Positions 39,471-51,856 are shown, numbered from the stretch's first letter. The stretch is DNA of 64,000 nucleotides from Rugalucina vietnamica (GCA_964017185.1 OZ024877.1:630501-694500), one strand, 5' to 3'. The notes: generated by a model from the letters alone, not told the origin. A program made the numbers and translations.

Positions 39471-39529
39471 TGTTGTTTGGTATATGCAGCAAATCTCAGG
39501 TGAGCGTTTACAGGACCATTGGTCCTCTG

Positions 39530-39690
39530 GTTAAGGGATACTGGGATATTTGTGTTTTTTTTATTTTGGGATATGGGATATTCAGGAATTTTGGGATATG
39601 GGATATTGGAATTTATTTTGGGATACGAGTCAAATCAATTTTGGGATATGGGATATTTTGGACGGTTTATTTTTGGATACGGGATATTGC
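39530..39690. repeat. GGGATAT minisatellite
   Basis: Irregular copies of TTTTGGGATATGGGATAT. A single related piece lies at about 34,572-34,592, at the other side of the tandem-repeat block. Confidence 0.65.
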
Positions 39691-39719
39691 CTTTCCCCCT
39701 AACCAAGCCTCACTGATAA

Positions 39720-41149
39720 ATTCATTATGCCATATTTCCTTTTCTCCTTTTAGTTACTGTTATTGTGTGGCTTTGATAGTACCAAAATAGATATTCTGGC
39801 CCAAGAGCGGATAACAAAGAAAAAACTTCAATCAATATTGTTTGATATTTAAATTTTGACCTCCTGAATTCAAGTACATATGATCTCGTGACCCAAAAAT
39901 ATTTCATTGACAGGACGTGTTTTCTCTTATTTGCATAGTGGCTTTCGCCGTGCAATCGTTTTTAAATTAAAAGGAACTATGTCTTGAATTAATTTGATTA
40001 AAGAAAATGAATTCAAACTTGTTAAAGACATTATATGGATTCTTTTTAAAGTGACATTACATTTCCACGTTGTTTTCAGCATTTATTTGATTGTATACAC
40101 ATGGAAATAAGTTAGCGAACACCTGTAATAATGTGACTACCAACTTTGGACTGTATATATCCTTCCTTGTGAAAATTAGGAATATTTTTCGACAATTTGT
40201 CAGAATCTGTAGACCCCAATGTTGCTTCTATGTGAAAATGGTTAGCATCAAACGTAAACTGCGGCGGAGAGCGGCTATCTTTGATTCAGAAAATGTTTGC
40301 TAAATTTAAGAAACGCACTGCTAGTCTTTGAGATAACTTCATTATTTGAACTCACGTTGTCGCAATTTTTCGTAAGCATAAAGCTGAGACTTTGCTTGTG
40401 GAACTTTGATCATAATTTTCTTACCGACTGTCGGCGGTAGGCCCATACTTTTTCGGGGGAAGGTTCCATGTCCCCGTTTTCTTCTTTGGGTATACATTTT
40501 GCAGGTTGTAAACGTTGGGCCAGATATTCGATATGACCCTTTAGGAATATAAACATGTACATTCTGGTTATAGTGTCCTAGCGGAATTATTTTTTACGGC
40601 TTTATTTGCAAAATATCCAAGAATTTTGCTTTCCATAGAAATCAATGCAAACTGTAGATTTTGTATGATTAGTTGGATTATAGATGAAGCGTGAAGTTTT
40701 AGGTCCGAAGTAGTTTATTCATTCAGAATGATCAGATTCAACATTTTATTCTTGTTTTGCTTTCAAAAATTGAGTTTTGCGGAGGGCAGAAGCAAAAAGG
40801 CAAACTTGTAATCAGTAAAAGTAGAGTTTTTCGCATATGGCATATTGTATCCTCCGTAGCACAAAGACAAAACGTTGTGAATTTTCATAAATTGGTCTGT
40901 AGCTAGGCAAAGGTATGATATATATGTGATAAAAATTTCAGTATCGCCAGAAAAAAAGGAAAATGGATTAGTTCAGTCTTTCCCCAAGGGCTAAAAGTGT
41001 TCCCTAACTTATTCCCATGTGTATAATTACTTACTAGTAGGTTAATGAAAGCTTTGCCATATAACCTGACACCCCTTACACTATAATTATGGGATAAATC
41101 AATTGACAAACTTATTACGGTAATACCTGGTGGTGTTGAGAGATTCCAG
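39720..41149. other. Non-coding intergenic sequence
   Basis: No supported gene, repeat boundary or RNA gene seen. Confidence 0.35.
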
Positions 41150-41299
41150 TGGCTATATAGCTGCTCATTTGGCTTACGATATGTTTTCATGTTATAAGTA
41201 CCTGATTCTTAATTTAGTTTTTTCCCACCTCGGTTTTTGGAGTGGGAATCTTTTTCTGATTGCGCCTTTTTCCTCATCTTTGCCTACTTGTTCTTTTTT
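41150..41299 (+). mobile_element. RT-element 3' tail repeat, short plus copy
   Basis: Only the last 150 bp, from ATATAGCTGCTCATTTGGC to the CCTACTTGTTC end. Confidence 0.7.
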
Positions 41300-41379
41300 C
41301 TAGAATATAAAGACAATTTCACTAAACCCATACTAATCATATGCGTTTATTTACCTACGGGCTGAGCAAATACAGACAA

Positions 41380-41600
41380 TGAATATATGGATTGTATCTC
41401 AAAACTGCAAGAAATTCAGCAGCACATGAAATACTGATAGGTGGTGATCTAAATATTGACCTTAACAAGTGTAGAAGTAATAAGAAAAATACTTACCTCA
41501 CAAATTGTCTAAAATACTTTGATTTACAATAACGTTTGATAACCAAACATATGTTAACCCACAGGGGCAAGACTGTTCCGAAATAGACTATTTATAATAA
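41380..41600 (+). pseudogene. LINE endonuclease fragment
   Basis: One frame reads LIGGDLNIDLNKCR, the GGDLN motif of APE-type endonucleases of non-LTR retrotransposons, then continues with a polar stretch. It is truncated at both sides. Confidence 0.5.
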
Positions 41601-42019
41601 TAATAATAATAATAAATTCTTTATTTTAAGAGGATGGCATATTAAGCAAATACAATTACTTATCTAACATATGGTCCTCTGCAACTAAAAACAGAACAAT
41701 AGAACAAAAATATTAACAATTTGTACAATATATACATACGTTTTAAAATAAGTCTAGGAAACAGGATATGAGTAGATCTCTGACATTGATAGAATAATGC
41801 AAATGTGCTTAAGACATTCGGCTAAAAAGTTAAAATATTTGTTGTGAATTAAACTTAAATTGATAGAAAGATCCTAAAGTGTTTTAAAAGTTATGCTTTA
41901 AAATGGGAAAAGCTTCTTCTTGAATTAATAAATTTATCTAAAATGAAAACATGATGAAAATATTTATAAAGCAGAGATCAATATTGAGTTAAAATCTTAT
42001 ATAATTCATTAAAGGTGTT

Positions 42020-42640
42020 AAGATGAGTGAATCATATGAAAACGACAATTAAACTGAATGTGCGTGTCAGAAAACTGTCTGATTGGGCTTTCCCTACCTA
42101 GGTCGTTTCTGACACGCATATAAAATGTTATATTGAGTTTAATACCCTGAAGAAATATACAGCAGATCCTGTCAGGCAACTCACAACCAGTTGAGTGTGA
42201 ACATGAATAATAAAATAAACGAACAGTCCATCTTTTTTGTATAAATCCATGCAAAGAGAATAAGGCACTATGTTGAATAATTTTACCTACGCTAAAGGTG
42301 CGTGTGTTTAAGTTGATAAGAGATGCATTTTAACTTTGTGTTTGAAACTAGTAAGCGAAGGTAACGACAATTAAACTGAATGTGCGTGTCAGAAAACTGT
42401 CTGATTGGGCTTTCCCTACCTAGGTCGTGTCTGACACGCATATAAAATGTTTTATTGAGTTTAATACCCTGAAGAAATATACAGCAACTCACAACCAGTT
42501 GAGTGTGAACATGAATAATAAAATAAACGAACAGTCCATCTATTTTTTGTACATACAGTGGCCTCATTGCAAAGAGAATAAAGCACTATGTTGAATAATT
42601 TTACCTACGTTAAAGGTGCATGTGTTTAAGTTGATAAGAG
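42020..42640. repeat. Tandem duplication (about 315-bp unit) with internal hairpin
   Basis: Two units contain GTGCGTGTCAGAAA...TTTCTGACACGCAT (the second arm has one mismatch in unit 2) around CTACCTAGGTCG. They sit at the 3' end of the minus-strand CR1-like element and may be its untranslated tail duplicated. Confidence 0.6.
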
Positions 42641-44010
42641 ATGCATTTTAACTTTGTGTTTAAAACTAGTAAGCGAAGGTGCATGTCTTATGTCTATCGG
42701 TAGAGAGTTCCATTGTTTGGCACCTTGAATTGCAAATGATCGATCATAATAACGAGTTTTAGACAACGGAATAGACAGTAGATCGTTGCTTACGGATCGT
42801 AGATTTCTGCTATGAGACTCCGATACTTTATTGAAAAGATCATTCATGTAATCCGGTGCTAAATTATTTAGTGATTTGTACATCATAATAGAGACATGAT
42901 ACTGAATCCGTTTGGGAAAAGACAGCCACTTTAATTGAGAAAACATTGATTCAGAAGGTGTCATTATATCTACTCGAAGGATGATGCGAGCGGCACGTTT
43001 CTGCAGTTTTACGAGCCTATTAGATTGAGCTGTTGTATTGCCTCCCCAAATAAGACAGCCGTAGTCAAAAATCGGCAATATGTATGAGCTATAATATTGG
43101 CAAAGACAGTCTTTTCCGACATATTTTGAAAGTAATTTTAGTAAGGTGATTCTTCTGGATATGTTTAGAGCTACCATATCTATCTGTTTATCCCAACTCA
43201 GGGTTTGATCAATTATTATACCAAGAAGCTTTTGGTTGTCTACCTGTTTTATAATTTCATTATCGATAAAGATCTCAAATGATTCAATTTCTGCTATATT
43301 TTGAAAAGAGAACCAAGAATCATGAGTGAAGTTTTTCCTACATGAACATACATTTTATTTTGTTTTCAATATATCTTAAAGTCATTGGAAGAGATCTGAA
43401 GTTTTGTTTTAATAGTGTCAGGCACTTTGCTTGCCGTGTGGACTGTTGTGTCATCTGCGTAACTGTCTAGATAAGTTTCCTTAATAAAGAGAGGCATATC
43501 GTTTACAAATAAAAGAAAAAGGACTGGACCTAAGACAGAACCTTGAGGGACTCCAGACTTAACATTTTGCATAGAGGATCTGGTTGACTTCTGTATGATG
43601 CACTGTTTTCTCTCGGATAAATATGACTTGATCCAACAAAGTGAATTTGCATTGAATTTATAAGCAGATAGCTTTTGAATCAATAGATCATGGTCCACTA
43701 CGTCAAAAGCTTTCCGGAGATCGAAAAAGACTGCCCCAACTATTTCGCCATTGTCAATGCTCTTCAGCCATTTATTCATAAGGTTTATTAAGGCAGTATT
43801 ACACGAGTATTTCTGTCTAAAACCGGATTGTGATTTGTGAAGAATGCTATATTTATTCATAAATGCAAATAAATGTTTGGTAACATGTTTTTCAATGATT
43901 TTTGATAAAACAGATAAAATCGAAATCGGTCTGTAGTTGGCCGGATCATCTTTAGGCCCACTTTTATATATTGGATTTACTTTTGCAACTTTAAGGGTAT
44001 CTGGAAACAC
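42626..44010 (-). pseudogene. LINE ORF2 reverse transcriptase, broken
   Basis: The first piece has SGFRQKYSCNTALI, VFFDLRKAFDVVDH, GVPQGSVLGPVLFLLFVND and the active site YADDTTVHT. The second piece (43,177-42,626) has the typical ILPIFDYGCLIWGG and KLQKRAARIIL segment. Indels between 43,180 and 43,360 break the frame. Confidence 0.8.
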
Positions 44011-44057
44011 TCCGGTTGATATGCTTATATTGATTATTTCAAGTAGGGACGGGCAAA

Positions 44058-46071
44058 TTACATGTACTGCTTTTTTAATAATTTAGCGCTAATGCCATCT
44101 ATACCTGTCGCTTTATTTGGATCTAATGAATTTATGATAGAGAGCAAATCGTTTTCTTTCATCAAAGGAATTTTGAAAGTGACGTTTTGAGGAATTTTGG
44201 ATTCCACATATGAATTCAGTTTTGAAACGTCATATGGCAAGGAGTCATCGCCAGATTCTTCTTTGAGTTTATCACTGATAGATGTAAAATAGTCATTTAA
44301 TTCATTTAACAAATCGGAAGTGCAACCACTTTCGGGACTACTGCTGGTGGCGTTTGTTGGCAACGATCCTTCATTAGATTGTTCTTTTAGGGCCTTGACA
44401 TGTTTCCAGAGAAATGAGTTATCCTTGTTTTCTGCAATTGATTTGGAAAATAGGTTGCTTTTAGCTTTTCGTATTAAGGTGTTTGTTTTGTTTCGCCAGA
44501 TTTTATATTGATGCCAGTTGTTTTGCTTATGGTAAATGTCACGTTGTCGGGCTGCAGATTTAATATCATCGTTGATCCATTCCGGCTGGGTTTCATGCTT
44601 AATACGTTTACGTTTTACTGGGGCGTGTTTATCAAGTATGTCCGAAAAAATTGAGCACCACTTATTAAAGTTATGGTTGCAGTCAGTGTCTGATGTTTGT
44701 ATTGTATTTATTGCGATTGCTAATTCATTGCAAAAATCATCATCATTAAAACTTTTAAAACATCTGTAATCCATTGATCTATGTTCGTGCCTTTTTAACT
44801 GCCGCTTTGCCGTGCAACGAGTAAAGCAAATTGGGTAATGGTCGCTAATTGCAGTCTTCGGGACAAAACATTCTGTAACTTTATCAGGGTGTGAGACGTA
44901 CAGATGATCAATCAAAGTAGAAGAACGCGCAGTGACTCTGGTAGGTTCGTGTATAAGTTGATGTAGATCGTGCAGCTCGGTAATATGTTTCCATTTTGTA
45001 CAATTTAAAGTGGCGTTTTGGCGGTTCACATTGACATTTAAATCCCCCATTATATAAATTTCATCTGATACTTCAAGGGATTTTTCAAGGGAAGCTGAGG
45101 GTGAGGTTATGGCCATGTAAAACCGGTTTAAGCCCGCCAGTAACTTTGCGTTACTGATCGTTCCAAGTCGATACTTCTGTGGTGGTTCTTTTTGTTTTAT
45201 GTCTTGGTGTATAATTTTTTTTGTGCTGTTGGCGCCTTATGTATGTTTTCATATTTTTAGTTAAGTTAAGGTAACTGAGTGGCCACCTATTGGGAAAATA
45301 GCTGCTCATTCGGCTTACGATATGTTTCATGGTATAAGTACCTGATTGTTAGTTTGGTTTTTCCCACCTCGGTTTTTGGAGTGGGAATCTTTTTCTGATT
45401 GCGCCTTTTCCTGATCTTTGCCTACTTGTACCTTTTTCAATTTGTGTCGAAAAAGAGTCATACCATTCCGATTTAGATGTTGGTGGTCGATAAACAGAAC
45501 ATAAGAGGAAAGATCTGCTATTTATTATTTTGATTTCTAGCCAAATTGACTCGATATTAGACGACTCAAGATCATGTCTACGTACATAATTAATATGATT
45601 ACTTATGTAGACAAGTATACCGCCGCCGCTTGTTGATGTATCATTCGCTGATTCAGCTTTATCTTTTCTCTCGAAAACGTAATCTGGCATGTTTAGTATG
45701 TCATCGGGTATAGAAATATTCAAAAATGTTTCGCATGTACCTAAGATGTTTATATGTTGTGAACTGCTCAGCATCATTTTCATATGATCAAGTTTTGGCT
45801 TTAAATGCCTTATGTTGAGATTTGCGATGTGGAGACCTCGTTTAGAGAAACGTAGATCGGTCTCCGTATTATTTTGCGGAGCATGCTCATTAGCGGGACT
45901 ATACTTGTTACAATGGCTTTGTATCGACGTGTTTAGACTATCAGATACAGAAGCCGGGGTATTGGACAATGGTGCTTGGGTTTGTGAGAGATTCTGAGAT
46001 ATAGAAAATGAGACTGTTTGCTCTTGAATTTGGTTTTCGGTGACTAAATTAAAAGAAGTTTTATCGCACAT
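44058..46071 (-). pseudogene. LINE ORF2 endonuclease, split by an insertion
   Basis: The N-terminal part has LHIANLNIRHLKPKLD and SGGGILVYIS, typical of APE endonucleases. After the inserted repeat come IYIMGDLNVNVN and SDHYPICF. The frame is continuous on each side of the insert, so the insertion was the main disruption of this part. Confidence 0.75.
45089..45432 (+). mobile_element. RT-element 3' tail repeat inserted in the LINE, with target duplication
   Basis: TTTTTCAA flanks the insert on both sides (45,081-45,088 and 45,433-45,440), giving an 8-bp duplication. The insert starts GGGAAGCTGAGGGTGAGG and ends ACTTGTACC, so it is a 5'-truncated copy with a precise 3' end. Confidence 0.8.
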
Positions 46072-46170
46072 ACATGCAATATTGTTGCATTCACTGCATA
46101 CAGTTTCAAGTACCTGGAAAACGTTTGTGCTTGTTTCATGCTTCGGTAAATGTTCCCCAGACTCTATTTC

Positions 46171-47757
46171 CTAATGTTTCCGTGCGCCCCAGTGACTTAC
46201 AACGTTGTATCGACGTCGACCGGGTCTGGCAGCTTGGCCATTCTGTGTAGGTGACCATGTCGGGAGAATGTGGCATTTGTCGTTGATATTTTGAATTAGC
46301 CTTCGGGCCCCAGGAAATTTCAGGTTTACTTGATCTGCATGAAAGAAATCAAACGGGAGTTCTCCAGATGCCATAATGAAGGAATTGTGATTATCTATGT
46401 AGCTAGCTTTGTACTTAATGCTGAGACTTTTGAGTATGTCATTGAAGGGTTTCATGTCTGTGCCGCCTCTCGGCAGTAGGCCCGATATAAATATCTTACA
46501 GCCGGAGGATTCAAGAGAATCCAACAAAGAATCATATTTTCTACGGAAAGAGGCTAAGCCGATATGATTATCAACGTCATGTCCCCCTACATGTAAGATT
46601 ATGCTCTGGTAACGGGACAGGTCCATATTCGACAACGAGTCTTGGAGGTCATCAATTTTGGCATTTTGATAACTTTTAACCCTGACATTTTGATCTAAAA
46701 ACTTGGTTTCTATTGCTTTTAAAAGACAAGAACCGGTAACGAAAGTCAAATCTCGCTTGGGCAGTGGCCGAGTGACTTGTTTTTCTTGCGACTGTTTTGG
46801 CGTCGATCCTAGGTTTGCGTGTTCGCTATTTTCCATGGTATTTAATGTTTGCTCAGTGGTTATTGTGTTTGATGTTTGATGTTGAGTGTTTTTGTCTTTA
46901 TGTTGGTTTTTTGGTTCATTTGATGTTTTAGTGGATTGTTTACTTTGGTGAGTGCTACCAGATTTATTGCCCATGGGTACACTAGCTGAGGCCCGACCAA
47001 CAAGATCTGCTGTAGATTTGACTGTTTCCATGATTGTTTGAGATTTTGAAATCATAACGTTTGTTTTCTTGTCCAGGTCAGATTTGACAGTACTAATTTC
47101 GTTTGTGATAGTGGAAAGAGTGTCCGTGGTGGCTTGTTGACAGGTTTTGTTTTGGTTTGAAAGAGCTGTAAGCTTATCATTGAGCCCTTCATATTTTCGT
47201 TCCATGTTATCTTGAAAATTTGTGAAACTTTGAATTAATTTGTTAGTTGTATCCAAAAGTAAATCAACTTGTGATTTCATTTGATTTACAGCCAACGGTA
47301 ATACTCTACAAGTACCACAGACCCAGGCCACTATCACATCCAAGTTCTTAATGCCTACACAATGTGTATGAAACCATGTCATACAGAAATTGCATCTGAC
47401 ACTGCCAGAATTTGTGTTTGTTTTGTCACATCCCTCTAAGCACGATATTTCATCTTCATCGTCATTTTGTCCCTTGTCCGAATTATTTGTAGATCCATGT
47501 AATGGAGTTTGTTTGTCTTTCTTTTTTCGCTGTCCTTTATTGTTTTTAGTTTTGTCCTTGTTTTGTTCTTGTGCTACTGTCTTTTGTTCTGTAATGCTAT
47601 CATCGACAATGCTGTCGTATGTTTTATCAAACTGAGACGCCGTCACAGTTGAGTTGAGGGTATCATCTGAATCAAGTAGGGTATTATCCAGATCTCTCAC
47701 AAAAGTGTCCGAAAGCATATATTGTTGAGTTGATTCAGTAGTTAAGTCTATTTGCAC
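46171..47757 (-). CDS. CR1-type LINE ORF1 protein with PHD finger and SGNH esterase domain
   Basis: The product is 528 aa. A PHD-like finger lies at about residues 105-155 (CLEGCDKTN, CNFCMTWFHTHCVG, WVCGTCR). A coiled coil follows (about 160-255). The last 190 residues form an SGNH/GDSL-type domain: Ser in VTGSCLL, Gly/Asn-block equivalent LHVGGHDVDN and a C-terminal FFHADQVNL with the catalytic-type Asp/His. PHD plus esterase is the ORF1 layout of CR1 elements. It binds RNA and helps retrotransposition. Confidence 0.75.
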   Translation of the reverse strand: MQIDLTTESTQQYMLSDTFVRDLDNTLLDSDDTLNSTVTASQFDKTYDSIVDDSITEQKTVAQEQNKDKTKNNKGQRKKKDKQTPLHGSTNNSDKGQNDDEDEISCLEGCDKTNTNSGSVRCNFCMTWFHTHCVGIKNLDVIVAWVCGTCRVLPLAVNQMKSQVDLLLDTTNKLIQSFTNFQDNMERKYEGLNDKLTALSNQNKTCQQATTDTLSTITNEISTVKSDLDKKTNVMISKSQTIMETVKSTADLVGRASASVPMGNKSGSTHQSKQSTKTSNEPKNQHKDKNTQHQTSNTITTEQTLNTMENSEHANLGSTPKQSQEKQVTRPLPKRDLTFVTGSCLLKAIETKFLDQNVRVKSYQNAKIDDLQDSLSNMDLSRYQSIILHVGGHDVDNHIGLASFRRKYDSLLDSLESSGCKIFISGLLPRGGTDMKPFNDILKSLSIKYKASYIDNHNSFIMASGELPFDFFHADQVNLKFPGARRLIQNINDKCHILPTWSPTQNGQAARPGRRRYNVVSHWGARKH

Positions 47758-47836
47758 CTCCTGCTGATTGTCAAAATGTTGTTTTACGTGTGTTTCTGTA
47801 TGATAGTTCGTCTCTCACTAATGAGAAAGAGCATCA

Positions 47837-48763
47837 TTATTTCTTGAATAGTGCTGATGTGTGTTGGTGAGTTCTTTGATGGCTGACTAGGCCAATTCTG
47901 GCTCTAAACTGTCGGTTGCAAGTAGAGCAAGTCAATGTCATAGAGTCTGATGGTGGCACATTTGATTTGGCTTTGCGCTCTCTTCGCTTTCTTTCAGCTT
48001 CACAGATTCTCTTCTTTTCATAAAGAGCTGCTCCTTTGTTGATGAGACCTCGCCACTTTGATCGCTCCTGTGCAGTCTGTTCCCAGGACCCCATTGGTAT
48101 TTCGAAATCCTTCAGAGAGGCTTTGATTGTGTCTTTGTAGCGTTTCTTCTGGCCACCTTGAGAGCGCTTTCCCTCCTGTAGTTCTCCATAGAAAACTTTC
48201 TTTGGAAGTCGCGCATCAGGCATTCTTATAACATGGCCAGTCCATCTTAGCTGTGCTAGCTTTAAGACAGTATGCATGCTTTGCATCCCTGCTTTCGTCA
48301 GGACCTCTGTGTCTGGAATCTTGTCCTGCCACTTGATTTTTAACAACTTTCTCAAACAGCTTAAGTGGAAATGGTTAAGTCACTTTGCATGGCGTTGGTA
48401 TACTGTCCAGGTCTCACATGCATACACGAGGGTTGGCAGTACCACAGCCTTGTAGACTTTCAGCTTGGTGTCAAGCTTGATTCCATTTCGCTCCCAGACA
48501 TTTGCACGGAGTCGTCCGAATGCCACACTAGCCTTTGCAATTCTGGCAGTGATCTCATCATCAATATGCACTGCTCTGGAGAGAGTGCTTCCCAGGTAGG
48601 TGAACTTGTCAACAACTTTCAGTTTTTGCCCATTCACAGTGATGGTTGGTTCATTATATGGCTTTCCGGGCGCTGGTTGGTGTACAACCTCTGTCTTTTT
48701 TGTGCTGATTGTGAGATCATAGTTATCACATGACTGTGAGACTTGATCCATGGCTCTTTGCAT
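47837..48763 (-). pseudogene. Second LINE: reverse transcriptase C-terminus and C2H2 finger, frameshifted
   Basis: The first piece (48,763-48,380) has [23 protein letters not shown] and [15 protein letters not shown]. The second (48,355-47,837) has LRWTGHVIRMPDARLPKKV and ends with a C2H2 finger (CSTCNRQFRARIGLVSHQRTH). They are one protein split by a frameshift near 48,360. It is a non-LTR element different from the CR1-like one. Confidence 0.75.
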
Positions 48764-49042
48764 TTTTGCCTCTGTATACAGATTTAAGTAAACGCCAGAT
48801 TACAAAAATACTGTTTTTAAAGAAATGGAGTCAAACCTATCGGATCATTACCCAATTAGTGTATCCATATTCAGTTCTAAGGAGACGCAAAAGCGTGAAC
48901 CTAAAGAAACAGCCCAAAATATATCCTCTGCGACTCGAATAAACTGGACTTAAGTTTACAAAGAAAAAATATGCACAAATAGTATCTTAAGACATACAAC
49001 ATGTTGTTAACCATTAAAAGGACACAAACCTAGATAAAGAAA

Positions 49043-49280
49043 AGTACAAGTAGGCATCGATCAGGAAAAGGCGCAACCAGAAAGAAATTCCCACTTCAAA
49101 AACCGAGGTGGGGAAAACTTAATTGACATTTAGGTACTTACATGTATACTCAGAAATCAAACATATCGTAAGCCGAGTGAGCAGCTATATCGTAATAGGC
49201 GGCCACTCAGTTTCCCGAACTTAAATAAATGTATGAAAAAGTTCAAACAGCACAAAATTCGACTCTAAAACATAAAATAA
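49043..49280 (-). mobile_element. RT-element 3' tail repeat, minus copy
   Basis: Carries GATCAGGAAAAGGCGCAACC and GGCGGCCACTCAGTT. Confidence 0.7.
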
Positions 49281-49394
49281 ATGTTATCAACTCAGTAGGC
49301 AATATACTAGTAAACGCTGCAAAGAAGTGTCACTCTCAAAAAAAAAAAATAAAAAAATAAAAAAAATAAAAAATAAAAATAAACCGAAGTTAAG

Positions 49395-49850
49395 AGTTTG
49401 GAACTCGGACATTTCTAACGCCCTAAAAAGAATTGAGGAATGTATAAACTTTGGAGACAAGCTGTAAAATCAGATCATCCTGATGACACAATCTGTGTTC
49501 AAAAGAAAGAACGTAAGAGAAATTTCCGTAGCTGCTGTAGGACTGAAGCGGCAAAACGGTTTATCAAACATAAAGAACATATAATGGAGGCAAACTGCTA
49601 TGACAGTAAACATTTCATAAATTTCATGAAAAAGAATAGGGGATCAAACTCAGCAACCATAAGGGATTTAAATGCTCAGAATAAAAATACAGTGTTAGAG
49701 AGAATTTTATTGATGGATTCAAGTATCATTTTGAAAATTTAGCAACTATGAAAGATGATTCTGACTATGACATAGAATTTAACAACCTTGTGGACTATGA
49801 TTACGATATAATTAGTGAGTTAACTCCCTTGAAAAAATATGCCAGGTGTT
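49395..49850 (+). pseudogene. LINE fragment upstream of the RT domain
   Basis: A frame with CCRTEAAKRFIKHKEHIMEA and KHFINFMKKNRGSN resembles the spacer between endonuclease and RT of non-LTR elements. It may come from the same element as the fragment at 41,380-41,600. Confidence 0.45.
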
Positions 49851-49981
49851 TCACACGAAGAATTTGAAAACGCTATAAAATCATTGAATATATGAAAATA
49901 TGGAGATACATATTGATTAATTATTGGTAACATATTATATGACGGGCCAGTCTTTAAATACTTATTGCTTGAACTGATAAA

Positions 49982-50160
49982 AAAGGTACAGTAGGCAAAG
50001 ATCAGGAAATGGCGCAATCAGAATAAAATTCCACTCCTCAAACCGAGGGTTGGGAAATAACTAAAATGGCACTTAGGTACTTTTACCAAGAAAACATCGT
50101 AAGCCGAGCAAGCAACTATTCTCCAATAGGCGGCCACTCAGTTACCCGAACTTAACTATA
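49982..50160 (-). mobile_element. RT-element 3' tail repeat at the edge of the kinase fragment
   Basis: Ends at ACTTAACTATAA, immediately before the kinase pseudogene begins, so it may mark the junction where the N-lobe was lost. Confidence 0.7.
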
Positions 50161-50164
50161 ACCG

Positions 50165-50726
50165 TTTCGATGCTTTGCACTTTGATGCTGTTAATTTCTC
50201 TGACGCAGCACGTTGTCTATTTTGCGTCAGACAACATCCGGTCTATCGTACCTCCACGAAAAAAAAGATAGCTCATTGCGACCTTAAGTCACAGAACGTC
50301 CTGTTGAATGATGTTCAGGAAGAGAATGTTGTCGCTAAAATCACAGACTTCGGCCTCAGTATGGTCAAGAACGACACGGAGACATCGCAGTCACAGCAAC
50401 CGGAAGAGCTTGTCCACAACATCGGAATACCTCGGTACTCTGCACCGGAAGTGCTCCGTGGTGAGTTTCTGTCACTAAAGGCGATGACGCAAGCCGACAT
50501 CTACTCGCTGGCGCTCATAATTTACGAGGTAATGACCGAAGAGGAGCCTTTCTACAACATGTCGTACATCCAGCTGCAGAGACAGGTCGGGGATGGCGGC
50601 AGAACACCGGCTATCCCCGATGACGTCACACTCGATGGAGATCTACAAGAGATCATGGAAGCGTGCTGGAATTTTGATCCTCAGAAGCGTCCACATGTGG
50701 AAGATGTGCTTGACGTGTTAAATTGA
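50165..50726 (+). pseudogene. Truncated copy of the YVDN-repeat kinase (C-lobe only)
   Basis: Nearly identical to 19,380-19,942. It begins inside the kinase domain, at the segment FDALHFDAV, and lacks the repeats, glycine loop and catalytic Lys. A 1-bp deletion near 50,216 and a 1-bp insertion near 50,262 shift the frame over about 15 codons, then restore it. HCDLKSQN, DFGLS and the C-lobe remain. No intron falls in the copied part, so gene duplication and retrocopy cannot be separated. It should not be an active kinase. Confidence 0.8.
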
Positions 50727-51113
50727 GACTATTATGACTATAACACACAGTTACAATCTTTCTTAATAAAATAACACATTTTCTTAAAAACAAAATTAAA
50801 AAGATAACAAATCACGATTAACTGAAAACTGTGAAGGCGTATCATTATCAGATACATTGTTAATAATGGGGTCATCGATTTTATCATTGTTAGTTTTAAA
50901 CTAACGATATTATGCCAAAAATCTATTGTATTGATCACATTGTGTTTATTATTTTAATCTAACGAGAAAGAAATGTTGAAAAAAAATCAACCAATTACAT
51001 GTAGCTCTTATGCCATTCTTCACAACAGTGTGCTGTGTATTGAAAAAAAAAGTAATCGTCGGTCTGGGAGTCCTCGTTTCTTATTCATAATGGTATGATA
51101 ATTTGTCTGTTTG

Positions 51114-51420
51114 TGATCGTTTGTCCTTGATGATTCATTGACTAGTTAGATATTCACCTCGACGACCGAACAACTAAATTCTGACGAAACCGATGGTGAT
51201 GTTAGACGCCTGTAAACTCGATTTAAGGCCCCCCAGTAATTTCTATATTACTGATCCTTCCAAGGCGATACATTTGTTATTGTTCACTCGGCTTTAATAC
51301 GATATGTTCTCTTTGTATAAGTACCTGTTGCCATTTTAGTTTTTTCCCCACCTCGGGTTTTATAGTGGAAATTCCTTTCTGATCGCGCAATTTACTGACC
51401 ATTGCTTACGCGGATCTTTT
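51114..51420 (+). mobile_element. RT-element 3' region, diverged plus copy
   Basis: Begins in the post-ORF sequence (GATGATTCATTGACTAGTTAG) and continues to a diverged tail. Confidence 0.65.
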
Positions 51421-51856
51421 TGGGCAATTCGTATCATTCGCATAAATTCGGAGGGAAATTCATATTATTTGCATAAATTCAAAAGGCTGAGCTATGTTTA
51501 GTAAATATGTTAGTCTGATATATTTTCCTCAATTTACAAACGTTTACATACGAGTAGAGCATGCTAAGACATCATTCTTATTTACAATACCTACAGTTTT
51601 AAGTTTTTGTTTCTTTAACTTAATGCTCAACGTCAACAGCTATGATCATGTCGGGACGTTGCCTCCGTCTTACTGGAATTTACCTTCATTAAACACTTCA
51701 TTATTCACCTTCAATAGCTGCACACCCTGTTTCCGTTATACACGTTGCTTGTGGGTATATTATAAATGGTTTCCTTATTTCTTGTTTATATTTACGTATA
51801 ATTAAACCACTGTCCCAGTGGTTTAATTATACGTAAATATAAACAAGAAACAAGGA

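Larger units (their letters stand above)
42626..47757 (-). mobile_element. CR1-like LINE, minus strand, interrupted and decayed
   Basis: ORF1 (46,171-47,757) and the ORF2 pieces lie in the usual order: endonuclease (46,071-45,441 and 45,088-44,058), reverse transcriptase (44,010-43,366) and C-terminal part (43,177-42,626). Frame breaks occur near 44,030 and 43,180-43,360. An RT-element tail is inserted in the endonuclease. ORF2 is therefore inactive, though ORF1 is intact. Confidence 0.75.
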
